This document shows positions 1 to 8,426 of a stretch of DNA of 64,000 bases, one piece after another (the first letter of the stretch is position 1; each line of letters begins with the position of its first letter). Both the position numbers and the translations under genes were made by a program. The stretch comes from Psychrobacter immobilis. Lineage in GTDB: Bacteria; Pseudomonadota; Gammaproteobacteria; Pseudomonadales; Moraxellaceae. The notes beneath the pieces were generated by a model. That model saw only the letters and a program-made list of their open reading frames with translations. It did not search any database and had not been told where the DNA came from. The stretch spans positions 2,108,001 to 2,172,000 of the forward strand of contig NZ_CAJGZV010000001.1 of NCBI RefSeq assembly GCF_904846065.1, given 5' to 3'.

Positions 1-2
1 CA

Positions 3-623
3 TTGAAATTGTTTTGGCAGCAGCCTGATAGTACGAAATCGTTGCTCACCTTTGAGACGTTATTAGCCACATTGCCCTCCAATCAATCGCTGAGCTTTGC
101 CATGAATGCCGGCATGTACAATGAGAACTATGCACCGATTGGCTATACCATCATTGATGGTGAAGAGATCAAATCGCTAAATCTCAAAGAAGGCGGTGGC
201 AATTTCCATTTATTACCCAATGGTGTGATGTGGTGGGATAAAGTTGGAAAAGTACATATCACAGAAAGTAACGCCTTAAACGAGCAGCTTAACAGCGGCG
301 AAGCGAAGCCTTGGTATGCCACCCAATCAGGTCCTATGTTGGTTATCAATAACGAGATACATCCACAGTTTAATCCTGATAGCACCTCACTCAAGATTCG
401 TAATGGCGCAGGTGTTTGCGATGACGGCCACATAAAATTTGTCAATAGCGATGAGCCAGTGACATTTTATCAATTTGCATCGTTGTTTAAGAATGACTTA
501 AACTGTCCGAATGCTCTGTTTTTAGATGGCGGGATTGCTTCGGCATTATATGCGCCTAGCATTGATAAGCATGATAAAAAAGAGATGGGTGTGATGGTTG
601 GATTGGTTGAAAATAAAGATTAG
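3..623 (+). CDS. Phosphodiester glycosidase-like (DUF2233) protein, 5' truncated
   Basis: This is the C-terminal 200 or so residues of a DUF2233/NAGPA-type protein, a family of predicted phosphodiester glycosidases. The motifs seen are MNAGMY, GNFHLLPNGVMWW, ATQSGPML, the segment around KIRNGAGV, and LFLDGGIASALY near the C-terminus, which carries the conserved DGG. The reading frame is open to the window edge and the first possible start is a TTG at base 3. Family members usually have about 240-260 residues with an N-terminal signal or anchor, so the true start probably lies outside the window. A strong bidirectional terminator follows and separates it from the convergent hmp gene. The substrate is unknown. 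Confidence 0.8.
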   Translation: MKLFWQQPDSTKSLLTFETLLATLPSNQSLSFAMNAGMYNENYAPIGYTIIDGEEIKSLNLKEGGGNFHLLPNGVMWWDKVGKVHITESNALNEQLNSGEAKPWYATQSGPMLVINNEIHPQFNPDSTSLKIRNGAGVCDDGHIKFVNSDEPVTFYQFASLFKNDLNCPNALFLDGGIASALYAPSIDKHDKKEMGVMVGLVENKD

Positions 624-675
624 GCGATGTATCCATTTTTAAAATAGTGATAAAAATAAGATAAATTGCACTGAA

Positions 676-718
676 TAAAAAGCACTTGAGACGACTTTGT
701 CATCCAAGTGCTTTTTTT
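676..718. terminator. Bidirectional intrinsic terminator between DUF2233 gene and hmp
   Basis: An 11-bp stem (AAAAGCACTTG paired with CAAGTGCTTTT) has an A-run on one side and a T-run on the other. It can therefore stop transcription from both convergent genes. Confidence 0.85.
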
Positions 719-755
719 ATTAATAGCAACAGTTAATGGCTAACAATAGCTAAAA

Positions 756-1952
756 TTAACCGCCCAAACTCATCTTGGGACCAAACGGTTCATAATGAAC
801 GCTATCAACACCGTGATCTAGCGTCACTAGCCCATCGATCATGCTTTCCATAAATGGCATCGAGCCACAGACATAAATATCAGCAGGCTTAGGTAATTGA
901 GCAAGCCACGCCTCATCTAATAGTTGTCCAGACTCAAAATAGAAGACATGCTTATCTACAGTCTCAGCCTTTTCTAACAGCGTCTCCACTTCAGTATTGA
1001 AAGCGTGATGCGCATCATTTTGGCAAGCATAAACCCAGATAATAGGTCGTTTTGGATTGGCTAATACTTGTGCCTCCAACATAGATAACACAGGGGTTAC
1101 GCCAACACCAGCACTCATCAATACTAGCGGAATCTCATTTTGCTGTACCAAGTCTTGATTGAGCGCAAAGTCACCTGCTGGTGCCGATAATAAAACCGTG
1201 TCACCCACTTCTAATTGGTCGTGCATATAGTTAGAGACCAAACCATGATGCTCATTGCGATTGTCGCGTCTGACCGCAAACTGAATGCCTGCATCGGTAC
1301 TAGCAGAGTACAAAGAGTAATGACGCAGGGCAACATGGTCACTGTCTTTTGGATCTGTTTTCACTGTGATGTACTGACCTGCGGTTAAAGTCAATTTGCT
1401 CAGGTCGATCTCTTGATGACTTTCTGCATTATCATTGGCTGGTACAACTATAAAAGCAGCAATATCCGTAGCAGCTGCTACCTTTTTAGTCACTACAAAA
1501 GGCGCAAAACCCTGCCACATCGCCTCCTCATACATGCCATGTTCAATCTGAATAAATACTGAGGCAATCTCATCATAAGCTTCAGTCCAAGCATCGATGA
1601 TATCGTCATTGGCCGCCTCGCCCAGCACTTCCTTAATTGTACCAATTAAATGCTTACCAACGATAGGATAATGCTCAGGCAAAATCTGTAGAGCACGATG
1701 CTTATGGCTGATTTGCGTGACCTGTGGCAATAACGTCGCCAATTTATCCAAGTGCTTAGCAGCAGCTAACACGGTCGTTGCTAGAGCCGTCTGTTGACGA
1801 CCCAATTTTTGATTGGTTTCGTTAAATATGTCTAACAGCTCGGGATGCTCTTCAAACATATTTTTATAAAACACCGTGGTGATTGCCGTTCCATGCTCTT
1901 CAAGGACGGGAACAGTTGCGGTGACGATTTCTAAAGTCTTTGGTGAAGCCAT
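756..1952 (-). CDS. hmp: Flavohemoglobin nitric oxide dioxygenase
   Basis: This cytosolic enzyme oxidises NO to nitrate with O2 and NAD(P)H, detoxifying nitrosative stress. At 398 residues it matches the usual family length (E. coli Hmp is 396). The N-terminal globin domain (about 1-145) carries the proximal haem His85 and distal-pocket Tyr29 and Gln53. The FAD-binding domain has the RxYS motif at 210-213, and the NAD-binding domain has SAGVGVTP at 280-287 with an EPFGP C-terminus. The ATG start follows an AAGAGA Shine-Dalgarno. The gene is monocistronic. A perfect NsrR-type palindrome 144-170 bp upstream indicates NO-responsive repression. Confidence 0.95.
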   Translation of the reverse strand: MASPKTLEIVTATVPVLEEHGTAITTVFYKNMFEEHPELLDIFNETNQKLGRQQTALATTVLAAAKHLDKLATLLPQVTQISHKHRALQILPEHYPIVGKHLIGTIKEVLGEAANDDIIDAWTEAYDEIASVFIQIEHGMYEEAMWQGFAPFVVTKKVAAATDIAAFIVVPANDNAESHQEIDLSKLTLTAGQYITVKTDPKDSDHVALRHYSLYSASTDAGIQFAVRRDNRNEHHGLVSNYMHDQLEVGDTVLLSAPAGDFALNQDLVQQNEIPLVLMSAGVGVTPVLSMLEAQVLANPKRPIIWVYACQNDAHHAFNTEVETLLEKAETVDKHVFYFESGQLLDEAWLAQLPKPADIYVCGSMPFMESMIDGLVTLDHGVDSVHYEPFGPKMSLGG

Positions 1953-2095
1953 ATTTTTTCTCTTAGTAAATTATCGTATTGGTCAATTAAAAATGGAAAA
2001 TAGATATCTTTTAAATAAAGGACTTAAATAAATAAGTAGCGCCAACAAAATGTGAAATCCTGTCGTCAACCTTTATTAAGACCATCAATCTATTT

Positions 2096-2122
2096 ATAAC
2101 ATTCATTTTAAATGAATGTTAT
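2096..2122. promoter_or_regulatory. NsrR-type operator upstream of hmp
   Basis: This is a perfect 13-1-13 inverted repeat whose core is AACATTCATTT, one T, then AAATGAATGTT. It has the 11-1-11 architecture known for the NO-sensing repressor NsrR. It lies in the leader of hmp, a classical NsrR target. A TATAAA that could be a minus-strand -10 box overlaps its edge at 2093-2098. No nsrR gene is in the window, so the assignment rests on motif shape plus the neighbouring gene. Confidence 0.75.
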
Positions 2123-2172
2123 CACACTTTACTTAGCATACCAATGCCGTGTGACTGCAAAACTGATTATTT

Positions 2173-2220
2173 TTGACAAAAAAGCAGCCGCTATGCTGTC
2201 ATAACGGCTGCTTTTGTCAA
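2173..2220. terminator. Intrinsic terminator downstream of the VWA gene
   Basis: A long stem pairs AAGCAGCCG with CGGCTGCTT, and flanking TTGACAAAA / TTTTGTCAA extends it. T-runs lie on both sides. It lies just past the end of the minus-strand VWA operon. Confidence 0.8.
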
Positions 2221-2278
2221 AAAATATGGGGATTAACAGGTTTTTAAGTTAGGGCGTATCTTTATCCAAACGTCAAAA

Positions 2279-3514
2279 TTAACGTGCTAGATAATTGGTC
2301 ATCTCTTCTACCCCATGTAAGGTCATCGGATACATTTTATTGTCGAATAGTTTCTTAATTTCAACGATGGTTTGGGTATATTGCCAATATGCGGGATCTT
2401 CAGGATTGAGCCAAGCGACTTTATCAAAATGCGCCAATACCCTTTTTAACCAAACAATACCCGCCTCATTGTTCATATATTCAACGCTACCACCAACTGT
2501 CATCAGCTCATATGGCGACATTGACGCATCGCCGACGAAGATAACGCGATATTCACGACCGTATTTATTGAGCAGCTCATACGTTGGCATCGGCGCACTA
2601 TGGCGACGATTATTGTCCTTCCAAACATAGTCATACAAACAGTTATGAAAGTAAAAAAACTCTAAGGTTTTAAATTCATTTCTAGCCGCTGAAAATAGCT
2701 TTTCTAAGGCTTCAACATGGACATCCATACTGCCGCCCACATCGAACAGCATCAATACTTTGACACGATTACGACGCTCAGCTTGCATATGGATATCGAG
2801 CACGCCTTTTTTTGCCGTGCGTTTAATAGTCTCATGAATGTCTAGTTCATCGGCGCTACCGGTACGAGCAAACTGGCGCAAGTTTCGTAGTGCCATTTGA
2901 ATTTGACGGGTACCAAGCTGACTGTCATCATCAAGGTTGCGGTATTTACGCTGCTCCCAGACTTTAGCGGCGCTACGTTTACGTGATTCACCGCCAACGC
3001 GCACGCCTTCTGGATGGTCACCATAGGCACCAAATGGCGATGTACCGCCTGTACCAACCCACTTACTACCGCCTTGATGACGCTCTTTTTGCTCTTTTAG
3101 ACGCTCTTCAAGCGCTTTCATCAGCTCCTCTAACGAGCCGTATTTTTTCAGCAGTCGGCGCTGCTCTTCGGTTAGATTTTTTGGGTCGAGCTTTAAATCT
3201 AGCCACTCTTTAGGAATATCCGTCAATTTAGCCAATAGCTCATCCATATCCAGGCTGTCGACACCCTCAAAATAATCTGCCATAGCGCGGTCAAATTTAT
3301 CAAAATGGCGCTCGTCTTTGACCATGCAAAGCCGAATTAGCCGGTACATATCTTCACGACTGGCAAAGGTAGACAGCTCTGGATCTTCCTGCTTTGATGA
3401 GACAATTGGCTGCATCATCAGCCCTTGATCTAACGCGGCATTTAGGTCAAGCAGCTCACGCGTACTGACGGGCACACCATAAGTACGTAAGGTATAGAAC
3501 AATTTGATAAACAT
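2279..3514 (-). CDS. VWA domain protein, CoxE-like partner of MoxR ATPase
   Basis: This 411-residue protein has a C-terminal von Willebrand factor A domain. Its metal-site motif DVGGSM (Asp258 to Ser262) is the degenerate MIDAS form typical of the CoxE-like VWA family. The N-terminal half is charged and helical (about 50-150), followed by a Gly-rich linker. Members usually work beside a MoxR AAA+ ATPase that remodels or loads cofactors into a target complex. Here the moxR gene is one gene upstream, with the nuclease-like gene between them. The ATG lies 2 bp after the stop codon of that gene, so translation is probably coupled. The substrate is unknown. Confidence 0.85.
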   Translation of the reverse strand: MFIKLFYTLRTYGVPVSTRELLDLNAALDQGLMMQPIVSSKQEDPELSTFASREDMYRLIRLCMVKDERHFDKFDRAMADYFEGVDSLDMDELLAKLTDIPKEWLDLKLDPKNLTEEQRRLLKKYGSLEELMKALEERLKEQKERHQGGSKWVGTGGTSPFGAYGDHPEGVRVGGESRKRSAAKVWEQRKYRNLDDDSQLGTRQIQMALRNLRQFARTGSADELDIHETIKRTAKKGVLDIHMQAERRNRVKVLMLFDVGGSMDVHVEALEKLFSAARNEFKTLEFFYFHNCLYDYVWKDNNRRHSAPMPTYELLNKYGREYRVIFVGDASMSPYELMTVGGSVEYMNNEAGIVWLKRVLAHFDKVAWLNPEDPAYWQYTQTIVEIKKLFDNKMYPMTLHGVEEMTNYLAR

Positions 3515-3516
3515 AA

Positions 3517-5628
3517 TTAATTCTTCATCATAAATGTTTGGCTAAAATCCGAGTTAGGGTCAATAAGTGCTAAATTCGTTTTCCAAAAATTATCACTCTC
3601 AATATTTTGAATGAGCGTAGCTAAATCTAGATTGTTTTTGACAGCAATATCTTCAGTCAACATATCTGTAATAAACATTTCATGTTTATCCAATACTATC
3701 AATAACTCTTCAAAAGAAATCTTTAAAAAACCATCAATATATCCATGGTCAAATTCTAACGTAGTATCTACAATCCACGAATGAATACTAAATTTAGCAC
3801 TATCAAGCCCTAAACTAGGCAAGAAAATATCTCTAACATATGTGGTTTTACGTGCTAGCTGATAAGCTGCTTTTTTGAGAACAAAGTTCCTATACTCATA
3901 TATTTCTTTGACATTACTTTTGATGTAGCTAGATTTAAGCTCAATGATTAAAACCTTATCATCTGTTACCACAATGGCATCTATCTCACCTACTCCAGAT
4001 TCCGAAGGCTCATACTGACTATAGACTCTGCCTTTGGATTTAGCTAACAATCCAGCTAAGTTATTTTCCATCAAATCGGTTTCAGACTTCAAACTGGCTC
4101 TATTTTTATACATTTTTCTAAAAGTATTTATGGTAGCAGTACTGAAGTTTTTTTGAGCTGACATCCATGGCAGAGCAAACAGATAGTCATCAATTTTATA
4201 GAAGGATTTTTCAGTATAGAACGCATCGCTACCATCACGTAAATCCTTTGACCAAAAATCAAGAATTCGACTCATCTCTTTTACTTTTTGGTTGCCACTA
4301 CCCTCAATTATCCAGTCTGACATCTTGATTGCTTTCTCTTTTTGAGTAGCGAAAGTAATAGGCATTCTATTTTGACCAATTAAGACACCATCTATCATCA
4401 GTTTCGCTAAGGTAGAAAATGCGTGTTGGTTATTACTGTCTCTTAGTTTTTTAAACGCTTCAAGAAAATCATGAACATAGTGCGCCTGCGACAGTAACAT
4501 CGTAAAAACTAAAGCACATAAGTCATAATCTTGTTCAAAAACTGCTTTTTCGATGCCGTATACTTCATATAACTGTAAAATAATACCTTGTGTTTTAGCT
4601 AATGCCAGCGCGTTAGATTCTAAATTTTCCCCTCTATCCAACCGTTCAAAATGAGGGTTGTCTGTTAAGGTATTAACGCCGCGCCACTGCCAATATGCTG
4701 ATAAAACTCCAAACTTCTCTTTGAAAAAATCTGAATCATGTGCTTCAGTTTCTAATTTCAGTTGACCATTCTCTAAATAGTAATTTGTTGACAACTTATA
4801 ACAGTAAGCACTGATGACTTGATCTTCATATAAATTAATTTCTATTTTATGAGCGACCAGTCGTTTAAAATCCTCATATTGTTTCATAAGAGAATGATTG
4901 AGATTTTCACTAAATAGGAAAGGAGACATTTTAGCTTTTAACGTCTGACCTAACTTCTTCTCTGTTAGCTTATTTTTCTCTATATTTGAGCTTGTTATAA
5001 TTTCATGAAAAACAGACCAAATATCTTGAACAGAAACGTTGTCATTAGTATCCATTTGATACGGTATTTTTACACAATCAGTATCACTCATCAGATATTC
5101 ATAAGCATAGAAGCTACTAAATACCATTGCTGTGATTTGATCGAGCTGCAATTGCTTCTTAATATCTTTATATGCATTAATGCGCTCTTGATATTGAGTT
5201 TGAATATATCTTACTGTATCCAAAAACCCATCAAACCTTGACGACTCAACTTGATTCGCTATTTCATTTAAAATATGCCACGAATGATGATTAGGGTTTG
5301 CAATAGTACCCGATAGGCGTATTGCATTAATGACACTCTCTTCGTCAATTTTAAGAAGGGCTTTCAACGTACAAGCGTCTATAGATGAAGGTGATAACCG
5401 TATATATTGACCCAAAGCAAATACAAAATTCTCATTACTCAAATGTCTTTTAGGAAGTATCACAATAAAATCTGAAGACCAAAAGTCAGTGAATTTATTC
5501 ACTTTGTTTTTAAGTATTGAAGGAGTACTACTTTGAAATAATAAAATATCGATTATCTTTGCCAATGCCTCTTCATAGCCAAAATCGATAACTAGGGCTT
5601 CAAACTTAGTTTCAAAGTACGTCTTCAT
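3517..5628 (-). CDS. Large protein with C-terminal PD-(D/E)xK nuclease-like domain, unknown function
   Basis: I do not recognise this 703-residue protein as a named family. The C-terminal part (about 520-660) has a restriction-endonuclease-like signature: GEIDAI with Asp550, then two beta strands ending in IIELKSS with Glu564 and Lys566. This fits the D...ExK core of PD-(D/E)xK nucleases. The preceding 500 residues look helical with no recognised motif; no signal peptide or membrane segment is seen. The gene looks clearly AT-richer than its neighbours. It is inserted between moxR (39 bp upstream) and the VWA gene (2 bp downstream), which suggests acquisition and co-expression. It could be a DNA- or RNA-targeting defence effector; that is inference. 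Confidence 0.75.
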   Translation of the reverse strand: MKTYFETKFEALVIDFGYEEALAKIIDILLFQSSTPSILKNKVNKFTDFWSSDFIVILPKRHLSNENFVFALGQYIRLSPSSIDACTLKALLKIDEESVINAIRLSGTIANPNHHSWHILNEIANQVESSRFDGFLDTVRYIQTQYQERINAYKDIKKQLQLDQITAMVFSSFYAYEYLMSDTDCVKIPYQMDTNDNVSVQDIWSVFHEIITSSNIEKNKLTEKKLGQTLKAKMSPFLFSENLNHSLMKQYEDFKRLVAHKIEINLYEDQVISAYCYKLSTNYYLENGQLKLETEAHDSDFFKEKFGVLSAYWQWRGVNTLTDNPHFERLDRGENLESNALALAKTQGIILQLYEVYGIEKAVFEQDYDLCALVFTMLLSQAHYVHDFLEAFKKLRDSNNQHAFSTLAKLMIDGVLIGQNRMPITFATQKEKAIKMSDWIIEGSGNQKVKEMSRILDFWSKDLRDGSDAFYTEKSFYKIDDYLFALPWMSAQKNFSTATINTFRKMYKNRASLKSETDLMENNLAGLLAKSKGRVYSQYEPSESGVGEIDAIVVTDDKVLIIELKSSYIKSNVKEIYEYRNFVLKKAAYQLARKTTYVRDIFLPSLGLDSAKFSIHSWIVDTTLEFDHGYIDGFLKISFEELLIVLDKHEMFITDMLTEDIAVKNNLDLATLIQNIESDNFWKTNLALIDPNSDFSQTFMMKN

Positions 5629-5667
5629 TGTTGACTCATCAGCTAAAAATTTAACTCAATATTTGGA

Positions 5668-6531
5668 TTAACGACGCATCATATTGGCAAAGCGCTGCAA
5701 CAAGCTCACATCAGCTTCATTTTTGAGCAGTGCGCCATATAACGGTGGAATGGATTTTTCACCACGCAAATTTTCTTCCAGCTCTGCTTGTGCCATATCA
5801 TCAGCCAGTAGTAACGTTAACCAATCGACCAATTCTGAGGTTGATGGCGGCTTTTTAAGCCCTTGGACATTACGCAGCTTATAAAAGATATCCAGCGCAT
5901 CATTGACCAGCTTTTCTTGGATATTAGGGAAATGCACGTCAATGATTTGACGCATAGTTTCTTCTTCTGGGAAGTCAATATAATGGAAGAAGCAACGACG
6001 CAAGAAAGCATCGGGCAACTCTTTTTCATTGTTTGAGGTGATAATAACCACAGGACGCTGTGCAGCAGTGATGGTCTCGCCTGTCTCATAGACATAAAAA
6101 GACATTTTATCAAGCTCATGTAGCAAGTCATTTGGGAACTCGATATCGGCTTTATCAATTTCATCAATCAGCAACACACTGCGCTCGTTACTGGTAAATG
6201 CCTCCCATAACTTACCGGGCTTGATATAGTTGCCAATCTCATACACCTTATCATCACCCAGTTGCGAGTCACGCAAGCGCGATACGGCATCGTACTCATA
6301 CAACCCTTGCTCCGCTTTAGTGGTTGACTTGATGTGCCACGTAATCAGCGGCATCCCTAAGCTTTCAGCGACCTCCTCCGCCAATAATGTCTTACCGGTG
6401 CCCGGCTCGCCTTTAATCAATAGTGGTTTTTGTAACGTCATCGCGGCGTTGACCGCCAACTGCAAATCGTCAGTGGCAATATAATTTTGCGTACCAGTAA
6501 AGCTTTTTTTCGTTTTATCAGTCGTGCTCAT
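5668..6531 (-). CDS. MoxR family AAA+ ATPase
   Basis: This AAA+ ATPase of the MoxR class acts as a chaperone-like motor, usually paired with VWA proteins. Counting 287 residues from the chosen ATG, Walker A GEPGTGKT is at 41-48 and Walker B LLIDEIDK is near 120-127. A sensor-1 region (ITSNNEKELPDAF) and the arginine-finger segment FLRRCFF follow. A TTG two codons upstream (6537) is possible, but the ATG beginning MSTTDK is preferred. It is the first gene of the minus-strand operon moxR - nuclease-like gene - VWA gene. The client is not evident. Confidence 0.9.
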   Translation of the reverse strand: MSTTDKTKKSFTGTQNYIATDDLQLAVNAAMTLQKPLLIKGEPGTGKTLLAEEVAESLGMPLITWHIKSTTKAEQGLYEYDAVSRLRDSQLGDDKVYEIGNYIKPGKLWEAFTSNERSVLLIDEIDKADIEFPNDLLHELDKMSFYVYETGETITAAQRPVVIITSNNEKELPDAFLRRCFFHYIDFPEEETMRQIIDVHFPNIQEKLVNDALDIFYKLRNVQGLKKPPSTSELVDWLTLLLADDMAQAELEENLRGEKSIPPLYGALLKNEADVSLLQRFANMMRR

Positions 6532-6737
6532 AATCAAGTCTCAGTTATTGTTATAGATTAGGGCTATCAAGAGCCAGAAAAGAATTAAAGGCAATTGATG
6601 GCAAATAAATAATCATTTAGATTAGCACAGCATGATTGATTGCCAAAATACTCATGCGTTCGCAGTTGTTGAAAAATAATAGATACCTTGAACGCCCTTT
6701 GACGGTTGGTCGGCACAGTTATAAAACGTTTTTTCAT

Positions 6738-6765
6738 AAAAAAAGACACGCATGGTGTCTTTTTT
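6738..6765. terminator. Intrinsic terminator downstream of the membrane protein gene
   Basis: A perfect 11-bp stem (AAAAAAGACAC / GTGTCTTTTTT) with a 5-nt loop reads as a terminator on both strands. On the minus strand it ends the transcript of the gene at 6901-7542, before moxR begins. Confidence 0.85.
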
Positions 6766-6900
6766 ATGGTGCTTTTCATTCACAGTACTTTTATTGATAG
6801 CGTCTTTTATATAGCTATCATAACCTAAAGCACAGAGCCAATCATCGCTAGCAAAACTTTAATATCACTTTACTGATGGCACTTTATTAATGTTACTTTA

Positions 6901-7542
6901 CTACTTATCAAGCTTTTCCATATTAGGCTTTTTAGCTAAACTGCTGTCTTTTTTTAAGCTAACGTCTGCTTTAGGATTAGCCGCTAAAGGTGTTTTATTA
7001 GACGGTTCAGCAACAGTGGCTTGATCGGTTAAAGTCGTGCCTTCTGCCAAATAATTGCCAGTCGTCAGTTGCATGGTAGATTGTGTATCTTCTGCAGTAC
7101 GACTGCGCGCTTTGTCTAGACTTGATTCAAAAGCACCGCGAATAAGCTGCCAGACGAAGCCCACAAACAAGCCAACCACTAACACGACGAGTATCGGCAG
7201 CATATTGGTAATCGCGCCTGCCGTATCTTTCATCATAATTGCATAAACCACGGCGATACTAGCGGGGGCAATCACACTTGGATCGCCAAGGGCAGTACCT
7301 GGTGCCAATAACACAGCAAACAATATCATCCAACTCATACCGCCCAACGGCCGCGGCAGCATACGAGCGACCAACAACCACAATACCAACACAATAACGA
7401 CACCACCCAGATACGCGTACATCGGTAAGTCTGCGGGTGGCACGTCTTTTACCAGCTGTCCCCACCAAATAGCAATTTCGCCGAGAATATCACTAATGGC
7501 TTCCAGCGGTAAGCTGTTTATAATACCTTTTAACCAGTCCAT
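6901..7542 (-). CDS. Hypothetical inner-membrane protein
   Basis: I do not recognise this 213-residue protein. It has an N-terminal amphipathic stretch, then about four hydrophobic segments (near 44-64, 69-86, 92-104 and 112-135), and a polar Lys/Thr-rich C-terminal tail of about 75 residues that is probably cytosolic. No catalytic motif is visible. It appears to be monocistronic, with its own terminator after the stop. The sequence looks compositionally native. It may be a lineage-restricted membrane protein. Confidence 0.7.
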   Translation of the reverse strand: MDWLKGIINSLPLEAISDILGEIAIWWGQLVKDVPPADLPMYAYLGGVVIVLVLWLLVARMLPRPLGGMSWMILFAVLLAPGTALGDPSVIAPASIAVVYAIMMKDTAGAITNMLPILVVLVVGLFVGFVWQLIRGAFESSLDKARSRTAEDTQSTMQLTTGNYLAEGTTLTDQATVAEPSNKTPLAANPKADVSLKKDSSLAKKPNMEKLDK

Positions 7543-7866
7543 GCGTGTGTAGTTACCTGCGTTTATAAATTGTGCAGCGCGTTTACGCGCTTAACGATAG
7601 ACAGTGTGCTGTTTCAACGAACCATAATATCGAATATATTATCGTCAAAAGCCCTTAAGACATAAGCACTTGAAACACGACCTTTTGCCTCGCCACGTAT
7701 TTTTTGTCTTGTCACTCATTTTGTCTTGTCACTCATATAGCCTGCTAGTTTATCACGACTTTCTACCAAAATGCATGAGCGCAAATGTGTCGTAAACTTT
7801 TTCTTGCTGGCTGTCATGCAACATAGCCAAAAGAAGCTGATTAAAAACTCGCTTCAAAAATACCCA
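7543..7866. other. Intergenic region with a 17-bp tandem repeat
   Basis: This gap between two minus-strand genes holds no gene that I can support. It contains a small GC hairpin at 7576-7591 (AGCGCG, loop ttta, CGCGCT) in the leader of the membrane protein gene. It also holds two exact tandem copies of TTTGTCTTGTCACTCAT at 7703-7736. Confidence 0.6.
7703..7736. repeat. Two-unit exact 17-bp tandem repeat
   Basis: The unit TTTGTCTTGTCACTCAT occurs twice head to tail without mismatch. It is intergenic and of unknown role. Confidence 0.85.
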
Positions 7867-8187
7867 TTAATCATAAATATTGTCTTGTGCTTCACGCGCA
7901 CGTAATTCCGCTTGGCGGCGCATCACATCTTGCGGTGGCATTTGTACAAAATACCCTTGCGACTGTAATTTTGCCAGTACCTCTTCTTTGTCAACGCGCG
8001 CAAGCGTCGGCGTATTGGCTAAGTCCAAGTGCATCACAAATTTACTGCGCCCTAAACTGGCACGAAAATCTTTTGGTAATACGCCAAGCCAATCTTTAAG
8101 CTCGTCGGTATCGTCAGGATAATCAGGACGGGCAATATAGACATACATATCGTTATGTTTGGGGAATTTATAAATATCACAATGCAT
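7867..8187 (-). CDS. YcgL domain-containing protein
   Basis: This 106-residue cytosolic protein belongs to the YcgL family, whose biochemical role is not established. The N-terminus (MHCDIYKF, then MYVYIARPD) and the central LGRSKFVMHLDL segment, followed by VLAKLQSQGYFVQMPP, match the family pattern and length. In several gammaproteobacteria ycgL lies beside rnd; here rnd is about 8 kb away. It stands alone upstream of the membrane protein gene. Family assignment is confident; function is not known. Confidence 0.85.
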   Translation of the reverse strand: MHCDIYKFPKHNDMYVYIARPDYPDDTDELKDWLGVLPKDFRASLGRSKFVMHLDLANTPTLARVDKEEVLAKLQSQGYFVQMPPQDVMRRQAELRAREAQDNIYD

Positions 8188-8255
8188 AATAATGACCTAT
8201 CAGAAACTATCGCCATAGATTAGCATATTTTGGGTGAATATCAGTAGTCGCTTTA

Positions 8256-8310
8256 CGTTTTACGATGGGCATTCGTGCTAAATTGACCACTACCTACCAA
8301 ACGTAAAACG
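8256..8310. repeat. Inverted repeat upstream of the gcv promoter
   Basis: CGTTTTACG (8256-8264) and CGTAAAACG (8302-8310) are perfect inverted arms separated by 37 bp. Both arms sit next to CTTTAC. They lie about 85 bp upstream of the proposed gcv -35 box and could be a regulator site; no regulator is identified. Confidence 0.35.
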
Positions 8311-8391
8311 CTTTACTTATCGATACGGTATTGATTATTCTCACAAAAAATAATTTTTGCCAAAATTATTCACTTTAATCGCCTAGATGAC

Positions 8392-8420
8392 TTGTAAAAG
8401 CGCCTTGAACCTTTCATAAT
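8392..8420 (+). promoter_or_regulatory. Probable sigma-70 promoter of the gcv transcript
   Basis: A TTGTAA -35 box (8392-8397) and CATAAT -10 box (8415-8420) are separated by 17 bp. The expected start at about 8427 coincides with the first base of the riboswitch P1 stem, which supports the call. Confidence 0.5.
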
Positions 8421-8426
8421 AAAAGC

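Noticed and set aside
143..445. Minus-strand open frame of 100 codons inside the DUF2233 gene
   Set aside because: It is fully antisense to a recognised coding frame and shows no motif of its own.
2226..2260. AGGGCGTATC near the VWA gene end as another miniature-element terminus
   Set aside because: Only about ten bases resemble the terminal repeat, with no matching second end or interior block.
6585..6779. 64-codon minus-strand frame upstream of moxR
   Set aside because: It overlaps the terminator hairpin at 6738-6765, has a Lys/Phe-rich low-quality product and no ribosome site.
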